A DNA stretch of 64,000 nt, taken from contig NZ_CP062231.1 in the NCBI RefSeq assembly GCF_024707525.1, positions 1,426,001 through 1,490,000 on the forward strand, read 5' to 3'. Position 1 is the first letter of the stretch; each line of letters opens with the position of its first letter. The DNA comes from Rhizobium sp. TH2. Lineage in GTDB: Bacteria > Pseudomonadota > Alphaproteobacteria > Rhizobiales > Rhizobiaceae. Both the position numbers and the translations under genes were made by a program. Below are positions 1 to 7,905 of the stretch, piece by piece. The notes below the pieces were generated by a model, which was not told where the DNA came from, searched no databases, and worked only from the letters and a program-made list of their open reading frames with translations.

Positions 1-231
1 GAGCACGGGCTTCCGGCCATAGATATCCGCAAGCCGGCCGAAGATGATCGTGGTCGCCGTCTGGGCCAGCAGAAATGACGAAAAGGTCCAGCTGTAGAGG
101 TTGATGTCGCCGAGTTCTGCCGCGATCTGCGGCATGGCGGTGGCGACGATCGTCGCCTCGATAGCGATCATTGCCATGCTTGCCATGACGGCGGCAATGA
201 CAAGTGCTCTGTTCGAGCCTTTGGCTGACAT
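1..231 (-). CDS. MFS drug:H+ antiporter, N-terminal part
   Basis: Only the first 77 codons are in the window; the gene runs off the left edge. The translation opens MSAKGSNRALVIAAV and continues through a hydrophobic segment with the motif ATIVATAMPQIAAELG, then TATTIIFGRLADIYGRKPVL, which is the loop 2-3 signature (GRLADIYGRK) of major facilitator transporters. The first-helix sequence is typical of the 14-helix DHA2 (EmrB/QacA) multidrug efflux subfamily, so a proton-coupled inner-membrane exporter is the expected function. The ATG at 229-231 begins the recognisable first helix. Substrate cannot be told from this fragment. Confidence 0.85.
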   Translation of the reverse strand, partial: MSAKGSNRALVIAAVMASMAMIAIEATIVATAMPQIAAELGDINLYSWTFSSFLLAQTATTIIFGRLADIYGRKPVL

Positions 232-427
232 GATATGTCCTTGGCGTGGGATGTCGGCAGCAAATGCGCGTGCGCGCGAAGCAATGTTACTCTAGGCGTC
301 TGGATTGTACAGTCAACCAATTGTGCCCAGGCAAGCCATTTCGATCCGTATTTTTCGATTTTGCACGGACCTTGCCCGCTATCGCCTCAGCCTGCTATCC
401 CTGTTCAACGCCTTCAAGGGATGACGC

Positions 428-1957
428 ATGGCAGACGATCCGATCCATTTCGGTCCCTTCACATTCGATCCTGGCCGGATGACGGTTGCCCGGGGCGGCG
501 AGGTCTCGCAGCTCGGCAATCGTGCGGCCTTGCTGCTCAAATGCCTGGCCGAAGCCGGCGGTGGCACGGTTTCGAAGGAAGCGCTCATGAATGCCGCCTG
601 GCCCGGCGTCGCGGTCGAGGAGGGCAATCTGACGGTCCAGATTGCCGGAATGCGCAAGCTGCTTGGGCAGGACGGGGAGGGGCGGGACTGGATCGTGACC
701 GTGCCGCGCGCGGGCTATAGGCTGCTCGCCGCCCCCGCGGCGGATAGGGTGCCCGAACCCGGCCCCCGAATGCCTGTGCTCGCCGTCCTGCCGTTCCGCA
801 ATCTCTCGCGCGATGCCGATGCCGATTACTTCGCCGATGGCGTGGTGGCCGATATCATCACGGCGCTGTCGCGCTTCCGCAGCTTTCGCGTCATTTCCCG
901 CAACACCGTCTTTGCCCGCCGCAGCCACGATGCCGACATCCGCCAGGCCGCCGCCGATCTCGGCGCCGACTATCTGGTCGAGGGTGACATCCGCCGCGCC
1001 GGCGAGCGCCTGCGCATATCGGTTCGGCTGGTGCCCGGCCATGACGGCTTCACGCTCTGGGCCGACCGCTTCGACGGAACTCTGGAGGATGTCTTCGCCT
1101 TTCAGGACCAGATCACCGAGGCCGTCGCATCGCGGCTCAGACCGGCGCTAGAGCAGGCCGAGACCACCCGCTCGCTGCGCGACCGGCCGAAAAGCTTTGC
1201 CGCCTATGACGTCTACCTGCGGGCATTGTGGCTGATCGGCGAGGAAAGCGCGGTGGCCAATGTGGAAGCCCATGCGCTTCTGTTGCAGGCCCTGGAACTC
1301 GAACCGAACAACCCCAACGTGCTCGCCCATGCCGTCTGGGCGCTTGAGCACCGCAACGCCATGGGCTGGCCGCCGATCGGCAACGACGACATCGGGCGCT
1401 GCCTGGACTATGCCCGCCGCGCACTCGAACATTGCGCCGGCGATCCGCGCATCATGGCGCCATGCGGAATGGCCCTGGTGCAGACCGGCAAGGATTATGT
1501 CGGCGGCATGCAGGTCATCGAGGCCGCCGCGGCGGCCAATCCGAACGACCTGTATGTGATGTGCGTGCTCGGCGTCTCGACGCTGCATTGCGGCGATCTT
1601 GATGAGGCGCAGTTGCATCTCGAGCGCGCATTGCGGCTGGCGCCGCAGGACCCCGACCGGCGCTTCGCCATGACGGGCATCGCCCATATCGCGGTCATCC
1701 GGGGCGATTACGAACAGGCGCTCTACTGGGCGGGGCGGTCACTCAGCGTCAATGCTCATTTCGACGCGACCTACTGGATGCTGATATCAGCCAATGCCTA
1801 TCTCGGCCGCATGGAGGAGGCGAAGCTCTATCTCGACCGGCTGCGGGAAATCGCGCCGGGCGTCTCGCTTGCGCGGATCAAGGCCGGGCAGCCGGCCAGG
1901 TATCCCGAGCGCATCGACACAGTGCTCGAAGGCCTACGTCTCGCCGGCCTCCAATGA
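428..1957 (+). CDS. Winged-helix / FlgO-TolB-like / TPR regulator
   Basis: This 509-residue protein has three parts. Residues about 1-105 form an OmpR/CadC-type winged helix (FGPFTFDPGRM at the start, then RAGYRLLAAP at the end of the wing). Residues about 115-240 match the FlgO/TolB N-terminal-like domain seen in CadC-like and adenylate-cyclase-like proteins (VLPFRNLSRDADADYFADG). Residues about 250-509 are helical TPR-like repeats (NPNDLYVMCVLGVSTLHCGD). There is no transmembrane segment and no cyclase domain, so it is probably a cytoplasmic DNA-binding regulator whose signal is sensed through the TPR part. An AGGGA sequence precedes the ATG. The target genes are unknown; the closest downstream gene is 380 bp away beyond a palindromic element. 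Confidence 0.8.
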   Translation: MADDPIHFGPFTFDPGRMTVARGGEVSQLGNRAALLLKCLAEAGGGTVSKEALMNAAWPGVAVEEGNLTVQIAGMRKLLGQDGEGRDWIVTVPRAGYRLLAAPAADRVPEPGPRMPVLAVLPFRNLSRDADADYFADGVVADIITALSRFRSFRVISRNTVFARRSHDADIRQAAADLGADYLVEGDIRRAGERLRISVRLVPGHDGFTLWADRFDGTLEDVFAFQDQITEAVASRLRPALEQAETTRSLRDRPKSFAAYDVYLRALWLIGEESAVANVEAHALLLQALELEPNNPNVLAHAVWALEHRNAMGWPPIGNDDIGRCLDYARRALEHCAGDPRIMAPCGMALVQTGKDYVGGMQVIEAAAAANPNDLYVMCVLGVSTLHCGDLDEAQLHLERALRLAPQDPDRRFAMTGIAHIAVIRGDYEQALYWAGRSLSVNAHFDATYWMLISANAYLGRMEEAKLYLDRLREIAPGVSLARIKAGQPARYPERIDTVLEGLRLAGLQ

Positions 1958-1969
1958 TGCTTTCGACTC

Positions 1970-2239
1970 AAAGCGTGTCGCAGCTATTTGGAGCCATTCT
2001 GTTGGCTCAAACGGAGTCGGATGGTCGACCGGCCGGCGCGCGTCGTAGCCAAATCTACGGCCAAGCCGGCCGGTCGATCAGGCGGCCCGTTTCAGCCAAC
2101 CCGAAGGGCCGGGCATCTTTCCGCCAGTCCCTGCGGCGCCGGTCTCGGCCGTACCTAAGGGTACGACGCTCGCCCGCCGCCTTGGTCCTGACGAAAACCT
2201 GCTCCGGCAGAATGGCTCCAAATAACTGCGACACGCTTT
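1970..2239 (+). repeat. Palindromic structured element, family 1, copy 1
   Basis: The outer inverted repeat is AAAGCGTGTCGCAG (1970-1983) against CTGCGACACGCTTT (2226-2239), and it continues inward to CATTCTG/CAGAATG. Inside are a second hairpin with arms TCGACCGGCCGGC and GCCGGCCGGTCGA, and a third around GTACC/GGGTAC. Blocks shared with copies at 3297-3571 and 63916-64000 include CTGTTGGC, GGAGTCG, GTCGTAGCC, GGGCATCTTTCCGCCAG and CTGACGAAAACCTGCTCCGG. The element starts 12 bp after the stop codon of the upstream regulator. No coding potential was recognised. It may act as a terminator or structured 3' RNA. Confidence 0.85.
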
Positions 2240-2340
2240 AACAACTCATAGGGAGATTTAATCTCCGCCTTGAGTACATTTTCCTGCCGCCCGTTCGACT
2301 ATGGCCGTGTTGAAACCGACATCGCCCACGGGAGGCCATC

Positions 2341-2585
2341 ATGCTTGCTCCAAATTCCATCATGTCGCTGAACCAGGGTGCCGATCTTGCCCGGTGGAAC
2401 ATGCAGCGGCTCTATGCGTCCTCGCCGACCGAAACCCAATAGGCGGCGGAAGAGGCCACGCCTATCGAAGCAATAGCGGCGTCGTCGCGCATTCCCCGCG
2501 TGTCGCTCGGTTTTGCGTCGTTCGTGGGGCGCCTGCTTGGCCTGTGGCGCCCGGGTAACGCCATGACCGGGACTACCGCCCGCTG
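2341..2585 (+). pseudogene. Small ORF interrupted by an in-frame TAG
   Basis: An ATG at 2341, preceded by GGGAGG, opens a 33-codon frame beginning MLAPNSIMSLNQGADLARWN and ending at TAG 2440-2442. The same frame then stays open for 47 more codons (ending RLLGLWRPGNAMTGTTAR) to TGA at 2583-2585. Codon third positions remain GC-rich on both sides of the TAG, as in the real genes here. The simplest reading is a small gene of about 80 codons broken by one nonsense change; a genuine 33-residue protein or a sequencing error are alternatives. The family was not recognised. The next gene begins 97 bp downstream on the same strand. Confidence 0.4.
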
Positions 2586-2681
2586 AACGAATCCAAGCCG
2601 AAATCACACGGCCGTTTAACCGGGTGTTAACCATAATTCCTTACTTCTCATTAGCACTTAGGGGAAGCATGGGGATTTGGA

Positions 2682-3299
2682 ATGTCGATTTCGCGTCGTG
2701 GGCTATTGCTGGGTTCATTGGCTCTTCTCGCCGGCTGTTCAACCAACGGCGCCAATCACAGGGCGAATTACGCGGCAAAGCCCGATGAAGCCCATCCGAT
2801 GCCGGCCATGCCGCTCGACAAGATCAAGCCGGAACTGCGCCGCACTGAAGTCGCCTACGAGACCGGCCAGAAGCCCGGCACGATCGTCGTCGATACGCCG
2901 GCGCGGCGCCTCTATTACATTCTCGGTGATGGTATGGCGATGCGCTACGGAATTGGCGTCGGCCGCGAGGGCCTCGCACTCTCGGGCAACGCCCATATCG
3001 GCCGCAAGGCTGAATGGCCGAGTTGGACGCCGACTGTCAACATGATCCGCCGCGATCCGGCCAAGAACCGCAAATATGCGGGCGGTGTGCCGGGCGGCCT
3101 CGCTAATCCGCTCGGCGCCCGGGCGCTCTATCTCTATCGCGGTGGTGGCGATACGCATTTCCGCATCCACGGCACCAACCAGCCGAGCTCGATCGGCTAC
3201 GCCATGTCGTCGGGCTGCATTCGCATGCTCAATCACGATGTCATCGATCTCTACAGCCGCGTCGACGTCGGCACCAAGGTCTTCGTGATCCAGGCTTAG
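2682..3299 (+). CDS. L,D-transpeptidase lipoprotein (YkuD domain)
   Basis: This 205-residue protein starts with a lipoprotein signal (LLLGSLALLAGC, lipidated Cys19). The YkuD fold follows from about residue 60 to 203. The catalytic signature is complete: His163 in RIHGTN and Cys179 in SSGCIRM. Enzymes of this ErfK/YbiS/YcfS/YnhG class make 3-3 cross-links in peptidoglycan or attach outer-membrane proteins to it, in the periplasm; rhizobia carry many paralogues. The stop codon TAG (3297-3299) is the first base-paired part of the palindromic element that follows. Which of the two reactions this member performs cannot be read from sequence. Confidence 0.92.
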   Translation: MSISRRGLLLGSLALLAGCSTNGANHRANYAAKPDEAHPMPAMPLDKIKPELRRTEVAYETGQKPGTIVVDTPARRLYYILGDGMAMRYGIGVGREGLALSGNAHIGRKAEWPSWTPTVNMIRRDPAKNRKYAGGVPGGLANPLGARALYLYRGGGDTHFRIHGTNQPSSIGYAMSSGCIRMLNHDVIDLYSRVDVGTKVFVIQA

Positions 3300-3571
3300 A
3301 TCGTTTCATTGTTAAATGGAAGCATTCTGCCGGAGCAGGTTTTCGTCAGGGCAGAGGCGATTGGCGAAGGGCATACCCCGATGTACGTCCGAGCCGATCG
3401 CCTCTGATCCTGGCGGAAAGATGCCCGGCCCCTTCGGGGTTGGCCGATACGGGCCGCCTATTCGTTCGGTCGCCTTGGCCGTAGAACTGGGCTACGACAC
3501 GCGCCGACCGAACGAATATCCGACTCCGTCTCGGCCAACAGAATGATTCCATTTAACAATGAAGCGATCTA
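3297..3571 (-). repeat. Palindromic structured element, family 1, copy 2
   Basis: This copy lies in the opposite orientation to copy 1. Its outer arms include TTCATTGTTAAATGGAA on the left and TTCCATTTAACAATGAA on the right. The palindrome extends through TAGATCG to CGATCTA, so that both convergent stop codons, TAG at 3297-3299 and the complement of CTA at 3569-3571, are in the arms. The second hairpin has arms ATTCGTTCGGTCG and CGACCGAACGAAT, different in sequence from copy 1 but again complementary. The third has CAGAGGCGATTGGC against GCCGATCGCCTCTG, with one G-U type pair. The element fills the whole gap between the two genes and probably ends transcription from both sides. Confidence 0.88.
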
Positions 3572-4480
3572 GGCCTTCTTCCGCGACAGGATACCCGTCG
3601 ACAGCAGCACGCCCGCGCCGGTGACAAAGGCGGCGGCGATGATCAGCAGCCCCACGGGCTCGCCGAGGATCCATGCGCCGGCAAAGGCGGCCGCGACCGG
3701 GGTGATCGCCGTATAGGCCGCTGCCTGCGTACCGCCGAGCGTACGCACCGCGTAACCATAGAGGATCATTGTTCCGAGGCCCGAGAGCACGCCCTGCGTC
3801 AGCACCTGCAAGCCGATCTCGCCCATGGGTACATCGAAGAAGCCGGTGCCGAAGAAGGGCAGCAGGGCAAGGTTGATGATCATCGACCAAATCGAGATCA
3901 GCGCGCCGCCTTCGAAGGCGTTGAGACCCGAATGCTTGAAGGCATGGGTGTAGATCGCAAAGCAGGTCGCCCCCAGTGGAAGCACCACATAGCTCACCCA
4001 GGACAAAGCATGTCCCGTGAGGCTGCCGGCAAGCAGGATCAAGCCGCCGGCGAGTATCGCGGCCATGCCGAGCTTGCGGGCATTGTCCGGTCGTTCGCCG
4101 AGCACTGCCATACCGATCAGCGCGACGAAGAAGGGCATGGCCCCGGGCAGCAGCACGCCGGCGGCAGCGGCAGGCGTGTGATGCATGCCGAGGGCGACGA
4201 TCTGGAAGAAGAACGCGCCGCAGCCCAGCACCATCAAGACAAGTGGCAGTTTCGGCGTGTTTTTGGGCCAAAGGCCCGTCCGCAGCCAGACTGGAGCCAG
4301 AACGATTGCGGGTACACCATAGCGCAACAGGCTCAGGTCGAGGGTGGTCAGCGCCGTGCCGAACCCATGGCGCGTGGAGGTGAGCCATGCGGCCCAGATG
4401 AAGACCACGCCGAGCGCCGATAGAGCCCCGAGCAGGTTACGGGACGATCCGGATGTCGTCGTGATTGTTGTATCGCTCAT
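3569..4480 (-). CDS. EamA-family (DMT) inner-membrane transporter
   Basis: This is a drug/metabolite exporter family protein of 303 residues with about ten hydrophobic helices in two EamA repeats (AAWLTSTRHGFG in the first; QAAAYTAITPVAAAFAGAWI and GEPVGLLIIAAAFVTGAGV in the second). Family members export amino acids, metabolites or drugs across the inner membrane. The ATG at 4480 is chosen because GGAG lies six bases upstream; an ATG two codons earlier is possible. It is divergent from an Lrp/AsnC-type regulator 127 bp away, which suggests amino-acid-responsive control of amino acid efflux. The substrate is inferred only. Confidence 0.88.
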   Translation of the reverse strand: MSDTTITTTSGSSRNLLGALSALGVVFIWAAWLTSTRHGFGTALTTLDLSLLRYGVPAIVLAPVWLRTGLWPKNTPKLPLVLMVLGCGAFFFQIVALGMHHTPAAAAGVLLPGAMPFFVALIGMAVLGERPDNARKLGMAAILAGGLILLAGSLTGHALSWVSYVVLPLGATCFAIYTHAFKHSGLNAFEGGALISIWSMIINLALLPFFGTGFFDVPMGEIGLQVLTQGVLSGLGTMILYGYAVRTLGGTQAAAYTAITPVAAAFAGAWILGEPVGLLIIAAAFVTGAGVLLSTGILSRKKA

Positions 4481-4566
4481 CGTCATCTCCGTCCGTTGGA
4501 TGTCACGATGATAGGCGGAAGCGCCGGGGCGTGTCCTTGCGCATTCGGTCTTGAATTTCCACGACA

Positions 4567-4595
4567 GCGCAATATTATGCCAAAATATATCGCGC
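4567..4595. promoter_or_regulatory. AT-rich dyad upstream of Lrp-type gene
   Basis: Between the EamA transporter and the Lrp/AsnC gene, an AT-rich core (AATATTATG, then AAAATATAT) is bracketed by GCGC and CGCGC, giving an imperfect dyad 13 bp before the regulator ATG. Lrp/AsnC proteins usually bind AT-rich imperfect dyads in divergent promoters like this one. Assignment as the operator is an inference from position and composition. Confidence 0.35.
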
Positions 4596-4607
4596 AGGAG
4601 ATGGAAA

Positions 4608-5132
4608 ATGCCAAAGCTCGATGCATTCGATCTCGCCATCCTCTCTAACTTGCAGGAGAATGGCCGCGCTGCCAACGTCGATATTGCCGAGGCGGTGCAC
4701 CTGTCGCCATCGCCCTGCCTGCGGCGAATCCGCAATCTTGAGGAGGAAGGCGTCATCCGTGGCTATCGCGCCGACATAGACCGGACCAAAGTCGGGCTCG
4801 GACTGACGGTCTTCGTCGAGATGAAGGTCGGTGGACATAACAAGGAGAGCGCCAACCGCTTCCAGGAAGTGCTGGCCGAGGTGCCGGAGGTAATCTCCTG
4901 TTTCATGATCTCGGGCAGCGCCGATTTCCTCGCGGAGGTCGTCGTCGAGGATCTGCCTGCCTATGAGCGCGTGCTGACCGACAAGCTTTTGACGCTGCCC
5001 TTCGTCGTCGATATCCGCTCCAACTTCGCGATCCGCACGGTCAAGACCGCTGGGCCGCTGAAGCTGCCGGGCACCGGTGAGAGCGTCCGGAAGTCTTCAA
5101 GCGACCCATTCGAAGAGCTTTTCAAGAAGTAG
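4608..5132 (+). CDS. Lrp/AsnC-family transcriptional regulator
   Basis: This 174-residue protein has an N-terminal AsnC-type helix-turn-helix (LDAFDLAILSNLQENGR, then LSPSPCLRRIRNLEEEGVI) and a C-terminal RAM ligand-binding domain (GLTVFVEMKVGGH, VISCFMISGSADF). Such proteins bind DNA as oligomers and respond to amino acids. The start at 4608 is chosen over an upstream in-frame ATG because AGGAG precedes it and it begins at the usual N-terminus (MPKLDAFD). It is divergent from the EamA exporter, the usual arrangement for Lrp-type regulators of amino acid efflux genes. The C-terminal tail after residue 150 is slightly longer than the family core. Confidence 0.92.
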   Translation: MPKLDAFDLAILSNLQENGRAANVDIAEAVHLSPSPCLRRIRNLEEEGVIRGYRADIDRTKVGLGLTVFVEMKVGGHNKESANRFQEVLAEVPEVISCFMISGSADFLAEVVVEDLPAYERVLTDKLLTLPFVVDIRSNFAIRTVKTAGPLKLPGTGESVRKSSSDPFEELFKK

Positions 5133-5142
5133 CGTTCGCCTC

Positions 5143-6153
5143 TCAGAAGCCCTCGAGCACGATCTTGCCGATAGTGGTGTGGCTTTCGATCTGCTGATGA
5201 GCGCGCCGGAGATTGGCAGCATTGATCGTGCCGTAGCTTTCGGCCGCCGTGGTCCTGATCTTCCCCGCATCGACGAGTTCCGAGACCTCGTTGAGCAGCT
5301 TGTGCTGCTCGATCATATCTGATGTGCCGAAGACCGCACGGGTGAACATCGACTCCCAGCGGACCGACGCGGACTTACCCTTGAACGGCTTTACGTTGAG
5401 CTCGACGGGATCGTCGATAAGGCCGAAGCGGCCCTGCGGCGCGATGATTTCGGCGATTCCGGCGACATGCTGATCGGTATGCGTCGTCGAGAAGACGAAG
5501 CCTGGCGTGAGCCCCAGCGCCTTGAACTGCTCGGGCAGGGGCTTGCTGTGGCTCACCACGTGATGCGCCCCAAGCGACTTCACCCATTCCGCCGTTTCCG
5601 GACGCGAGGACGTGGCGACGACGGTCAGGTCGGTCAGCTGACGGGCGAGCTGGATGGCGATCGAGCTGACGCCGCCGGCGCCGCCGATGATCAGGATCGA
5701 CCGGAAGTCGCCGGGAACCGGATCCTTCACCTGCAGCCGGTCGAACAGCATTTCATAGGCGGTGATCGATGTGAGGGGCAGGGCGGCGGCCTGCGCGAAG
5801 TTCAGCGACTTCGGCTTGCGTCCAACGATGCGCTCGTCAACCAGATGATATTCGGCATTCGTCCCGTCACGATTGATGACGCCGGCATAGAAGACCTCAT
5901 CGCCCGGCCTGAACAGCGTAACATCGCCGCCGACGGCCTTGACGACACCGGCAGCATCCCAGCCGAGCTGCACTAAGCCGCCAGCCACCGCCTCACGGCT
6001 TTTGCGCACCTTGGTATCGACCGGGTTCACCGAGATCGCCTTGATCTCGACCAGCAGGTCATGCCCCCTGGCTTCTGGCATCGGCCGCTCGACATCGACA
6101 AGCGACGTCTCGGAGGTGATGTCCTGGGGCTTTTCGTAAGCGACTGCGCGCAT
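5143..6153 (-). CDS. Zinc-type alcohol dehydrogenase-like quinone oxidoreductase
   Basis: This 336-residue medium-chain dehydrogenase/reductase has an N-terminal GroES-like domain (VNPVDTKVR, GWDAAGVVKAVG) and a Rossmann NADPH-binding domain with ILIIGGAGGVSSIAIQLARQ at about residues 173-192. The Cys-rich structural zinc lobe of true alcohol dehydrogenases is absent, so it groups with the zinc-independent quinone oxidoreductase branch. Members reduce quinones or activated alkenes and are often induced by electrophiles. It is divergent from an HxlR regulator (137 bp between starts), a frequent pairing in which the regulator senses electrophilic or redox stress. The specific substrate is unknown. 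Confidence 0.88.
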   Translation of the reverse strand: MRAVAYEKPQDITSETSLVDVERPMPEARGHDLLVEIKAISVNPVDTKVRKSREAVAGGLVQLGWDAAGVVKAVGGDVTLFRPGDEVFYAGVINRDGTNAEYHLVDERIVGRKPKSLNFAQAAALPLTSITAYEMLFDRLQVKDPVPGDFRSILIIGGAGGVSSIAIQLARQLTDLTVVATSSRPETAEWVKSLGAHHVVSHSKPLPEQFKALGLTPGFVFSTTHTDQHVAGIAEIIAPQGRFGLIDDPVELNVKPFKGKSASVRWESMFTRAVFGTSDMIEQHKLLNEVSELVDAGKIRTTAAESYGTINAANLRRAHQQIESHTTIGKIVLEGF

Positions 6154-6290
6154 GATCTGTCTCCTTCAAATGTTGTCGAGAAGGTAGATGCGCATTATGT
6201 GACAAGAACGCAAGAATGCACATTTTGTGTATATAGGTACAAAAAGGATACCGTGAATTCAGCGGCATCCGCAAACGGAAGGTTTAATCC

Positions 6291-6677
6291 ATGTCCCGTC
6301 CGCGCGCCAAGCTCACCAACAATTTCCCCGGCTGCCCGGTGGAATCGACGCTGACTTTTCTCGACGGCAAATGGAAGGGGGTGATCCTCTTCCACCTCTT
6401 CGATGGCACGCATCGGTTCAGCGAATTGAAGCGGAAGCTGAAGTCGATCACCCAGCGCATGCTGACCAAGCAGTTGCGGGAACTCGAGGAGGCGGGGCTG
6501 GTGTCGCGCACCGTGCATCCGGTCGTGCCGCCGCGTGTCGATTATGCGCTGACGCCGCTGGGCAAGAGCATGGAGCCGGTGATCCGGGCGCTCGCCGCCT
6601 GGGGCGAGCAGCATGTTCTCTGCCGGGATGGCGAGAAGTTCGTTATTCCGCCGCTTGCGGAAGTTGCGGCCGCATAG
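6291..6677 (+). CDS. HxlR-family transcriptional regulator
   Basis: This 128-residue winged-helix protein carries the HxlR core: CPVESTLTFLDGKWKGVILF, then FSELKRKLKSITQRMLTKQL and VHPVVPPRVDYALTPLGKSM. The conserved Cys at residue 14, just before the helix-turn-helix, is the residue that senses thiol-reactive agents in HypR/YodB-type members. GGAAGG lies before the ATG. It is divergent from the quinone oxidoreductase gene, which is its likely target. Its last 35 bp overlap the 3' end of the convergent MFS gene, so the two transcripts are partly antisense. Confidence 0.92.
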   Translation: MSRPRAKLTNNFPGCPVESTLTFLDGKWKGVILFHLFDGTHRFSELKRKLKSITQRMLTKQLRELEEAGLVSRTVHPVVPPRVDYALTPLGKSMEPVIRALAAWGEQHVLCRDGEKFVIPPLAEVAAA

Positions 6678-7905
6678 AACGCGTCGGGCTCTTGCGTTCG
6701 AGCCAGACCGAAAGGCCAAAGATACCCAGGCCGATAATCGACAGGACCACACCGACCCAGCCGGTCGCGGCATAGCCGAAACCCATGGCGATGACCACGC
6801 CGCCGAGCCATGCGCCGATGGCGTTGGCGACGTTGAAGGCAGAATGCATCGAGGCTGCGGCCATGGTCTGGCCGTCGGCCGCGACATCCATCAGCCTTGT
6901 CTGCACGGCAGGGCCAGCCGCAAATCCGCAGCCGATCAGGAAGACCGACAGGCAGAGCAGCCATACGCTGCCGGCGCCAAGCGCGAACATCGTCATGACG
7001 ACCATGTTCATGACAAGCATGCTGCCGATCGTGCCCATCAGGAACATGTCGGCGAGCTTGGAACCGATCAGGTTGCCGATATTCATGCCGACGCCGAAAA
7101 TCACCATGACGACAGGCACCATGCCGACCGAGAGCAGCGTCACTTCGGTCACCGTCAGCGCGATATAGCTGAAGATGGCGAACATGCCGCCGAAGCCGGT
7201 GGCGGCGATGGCGAGCGTCAGCCACACCTGCGGGCGGGTGAACGCGCCGAGCTCGCGGGCAATGCTGGCGCCTTCGACCACCTGGTCCCGAGGCAGATAG
7301 ATCCAGATCAGTGTCACCGTCAGCGCGGCGATCAGGCCCACGGCCCAGAACATCACTTCCCAGGACAGCGCCTGGCCGAAGAAAGCCATGACTGGCGTGC
7401 CGGCCAGCGTCGCGACGGTCAGGCCGAGCATCACCTTGCCCACGGCACGGACACGGTAATGCAGCGGCACCATTGAGGCGGCGACCAGCGCCCCGACGCC
7501 GAAATAGGCGCCATGCGGCAGGCCGGACAGGAAACGCAGGATCGTGAAGGAAGTGAAATCGGGCGCGACCGCGCTCAGGATATTGGTGACCGCGAAGAAG
7601 CCCATCAGCAGGAGCAGCAGCGGGCGCCGCGCCATCTTTGCCGCCATGATCGCAATCAGCGGCGCGCCGACGACCACGCCAAGCGCATAGGCGCTGATCA
7701 CATAGCCCGCCACCGGGGTCGAGACGGAGAATGTAGCGGCAACGTTGGGCAGCAGGCCCATGATGGCGAATTCGCCCGTTCCGATCGCAAAGCCGCCGAC
7801 CGCGAGCGCGAACAGCACCAGCGCCACCTGAAGCTTGGAATACCCTGCCGCGGGTTCCGCATGGTCGAGCGAATCGGAATAGGCCATATCGGTCACGAGC
7901 GGCAT
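6643..7905 (-). CDS. MFS exporter, DHA1 (AraJ/YdhP-like) type
   Basis: This 420-residue protein has about 12 membrane helices. Motifs include FAIGTGEFAIMGLLPNVA in helix 1, YALGVVVGAPLIAIMAAKMA with the loop after helix 2, and FLSGLPHGAYFGVGALVAA in helix 4. These are typical of the AraJ/YdhP branch of proton-coupled sugar or drug efflux proteins. The chosen ATG at 7905 has a weak ribosome-binding site; an ATG six codons further in is possible. The gene overlaps the convergent HxlR gene by 35 bp. The substrate is not evident. Confidence 0.88.
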   Translation of the reverse strand: MPLVTDMAYSDSLDHAEPAAGYSKLQVALVLFALAVGGFAIGTGEFAIMGLLPNVAATFSVSTPVAGYVISAYALGVVVGAPLIAIMAAKMARRPLLLLLMGFFAVTNILSAVAPDFTSFTILRFLSGLPHGAYFGVGALVAASMVPLHYRVRAVGKVMLGLTVATLAGTPVMAFFGQALSWEVMFWAVGLIAALTVTLIWIYLPRDQVVEGASIARELGAFTRPQVWLTLAIAATGFGGMFAIFSYIALTVTEVTLLSVGMVPVVMVIFGVGMNIGNLIGSKLADMFLMGTIGSMLVMNMVVMTMFALGAGSVWLLCLSVFLIGCGFAAGPAVQTRLMDVAADGQTMAAASMHSAFNVANAIGAWLGGVVIAMGFGYAATGWVGVVLSIIGLGIFGLSVWLERKSPTRSMRPQLPQAAE

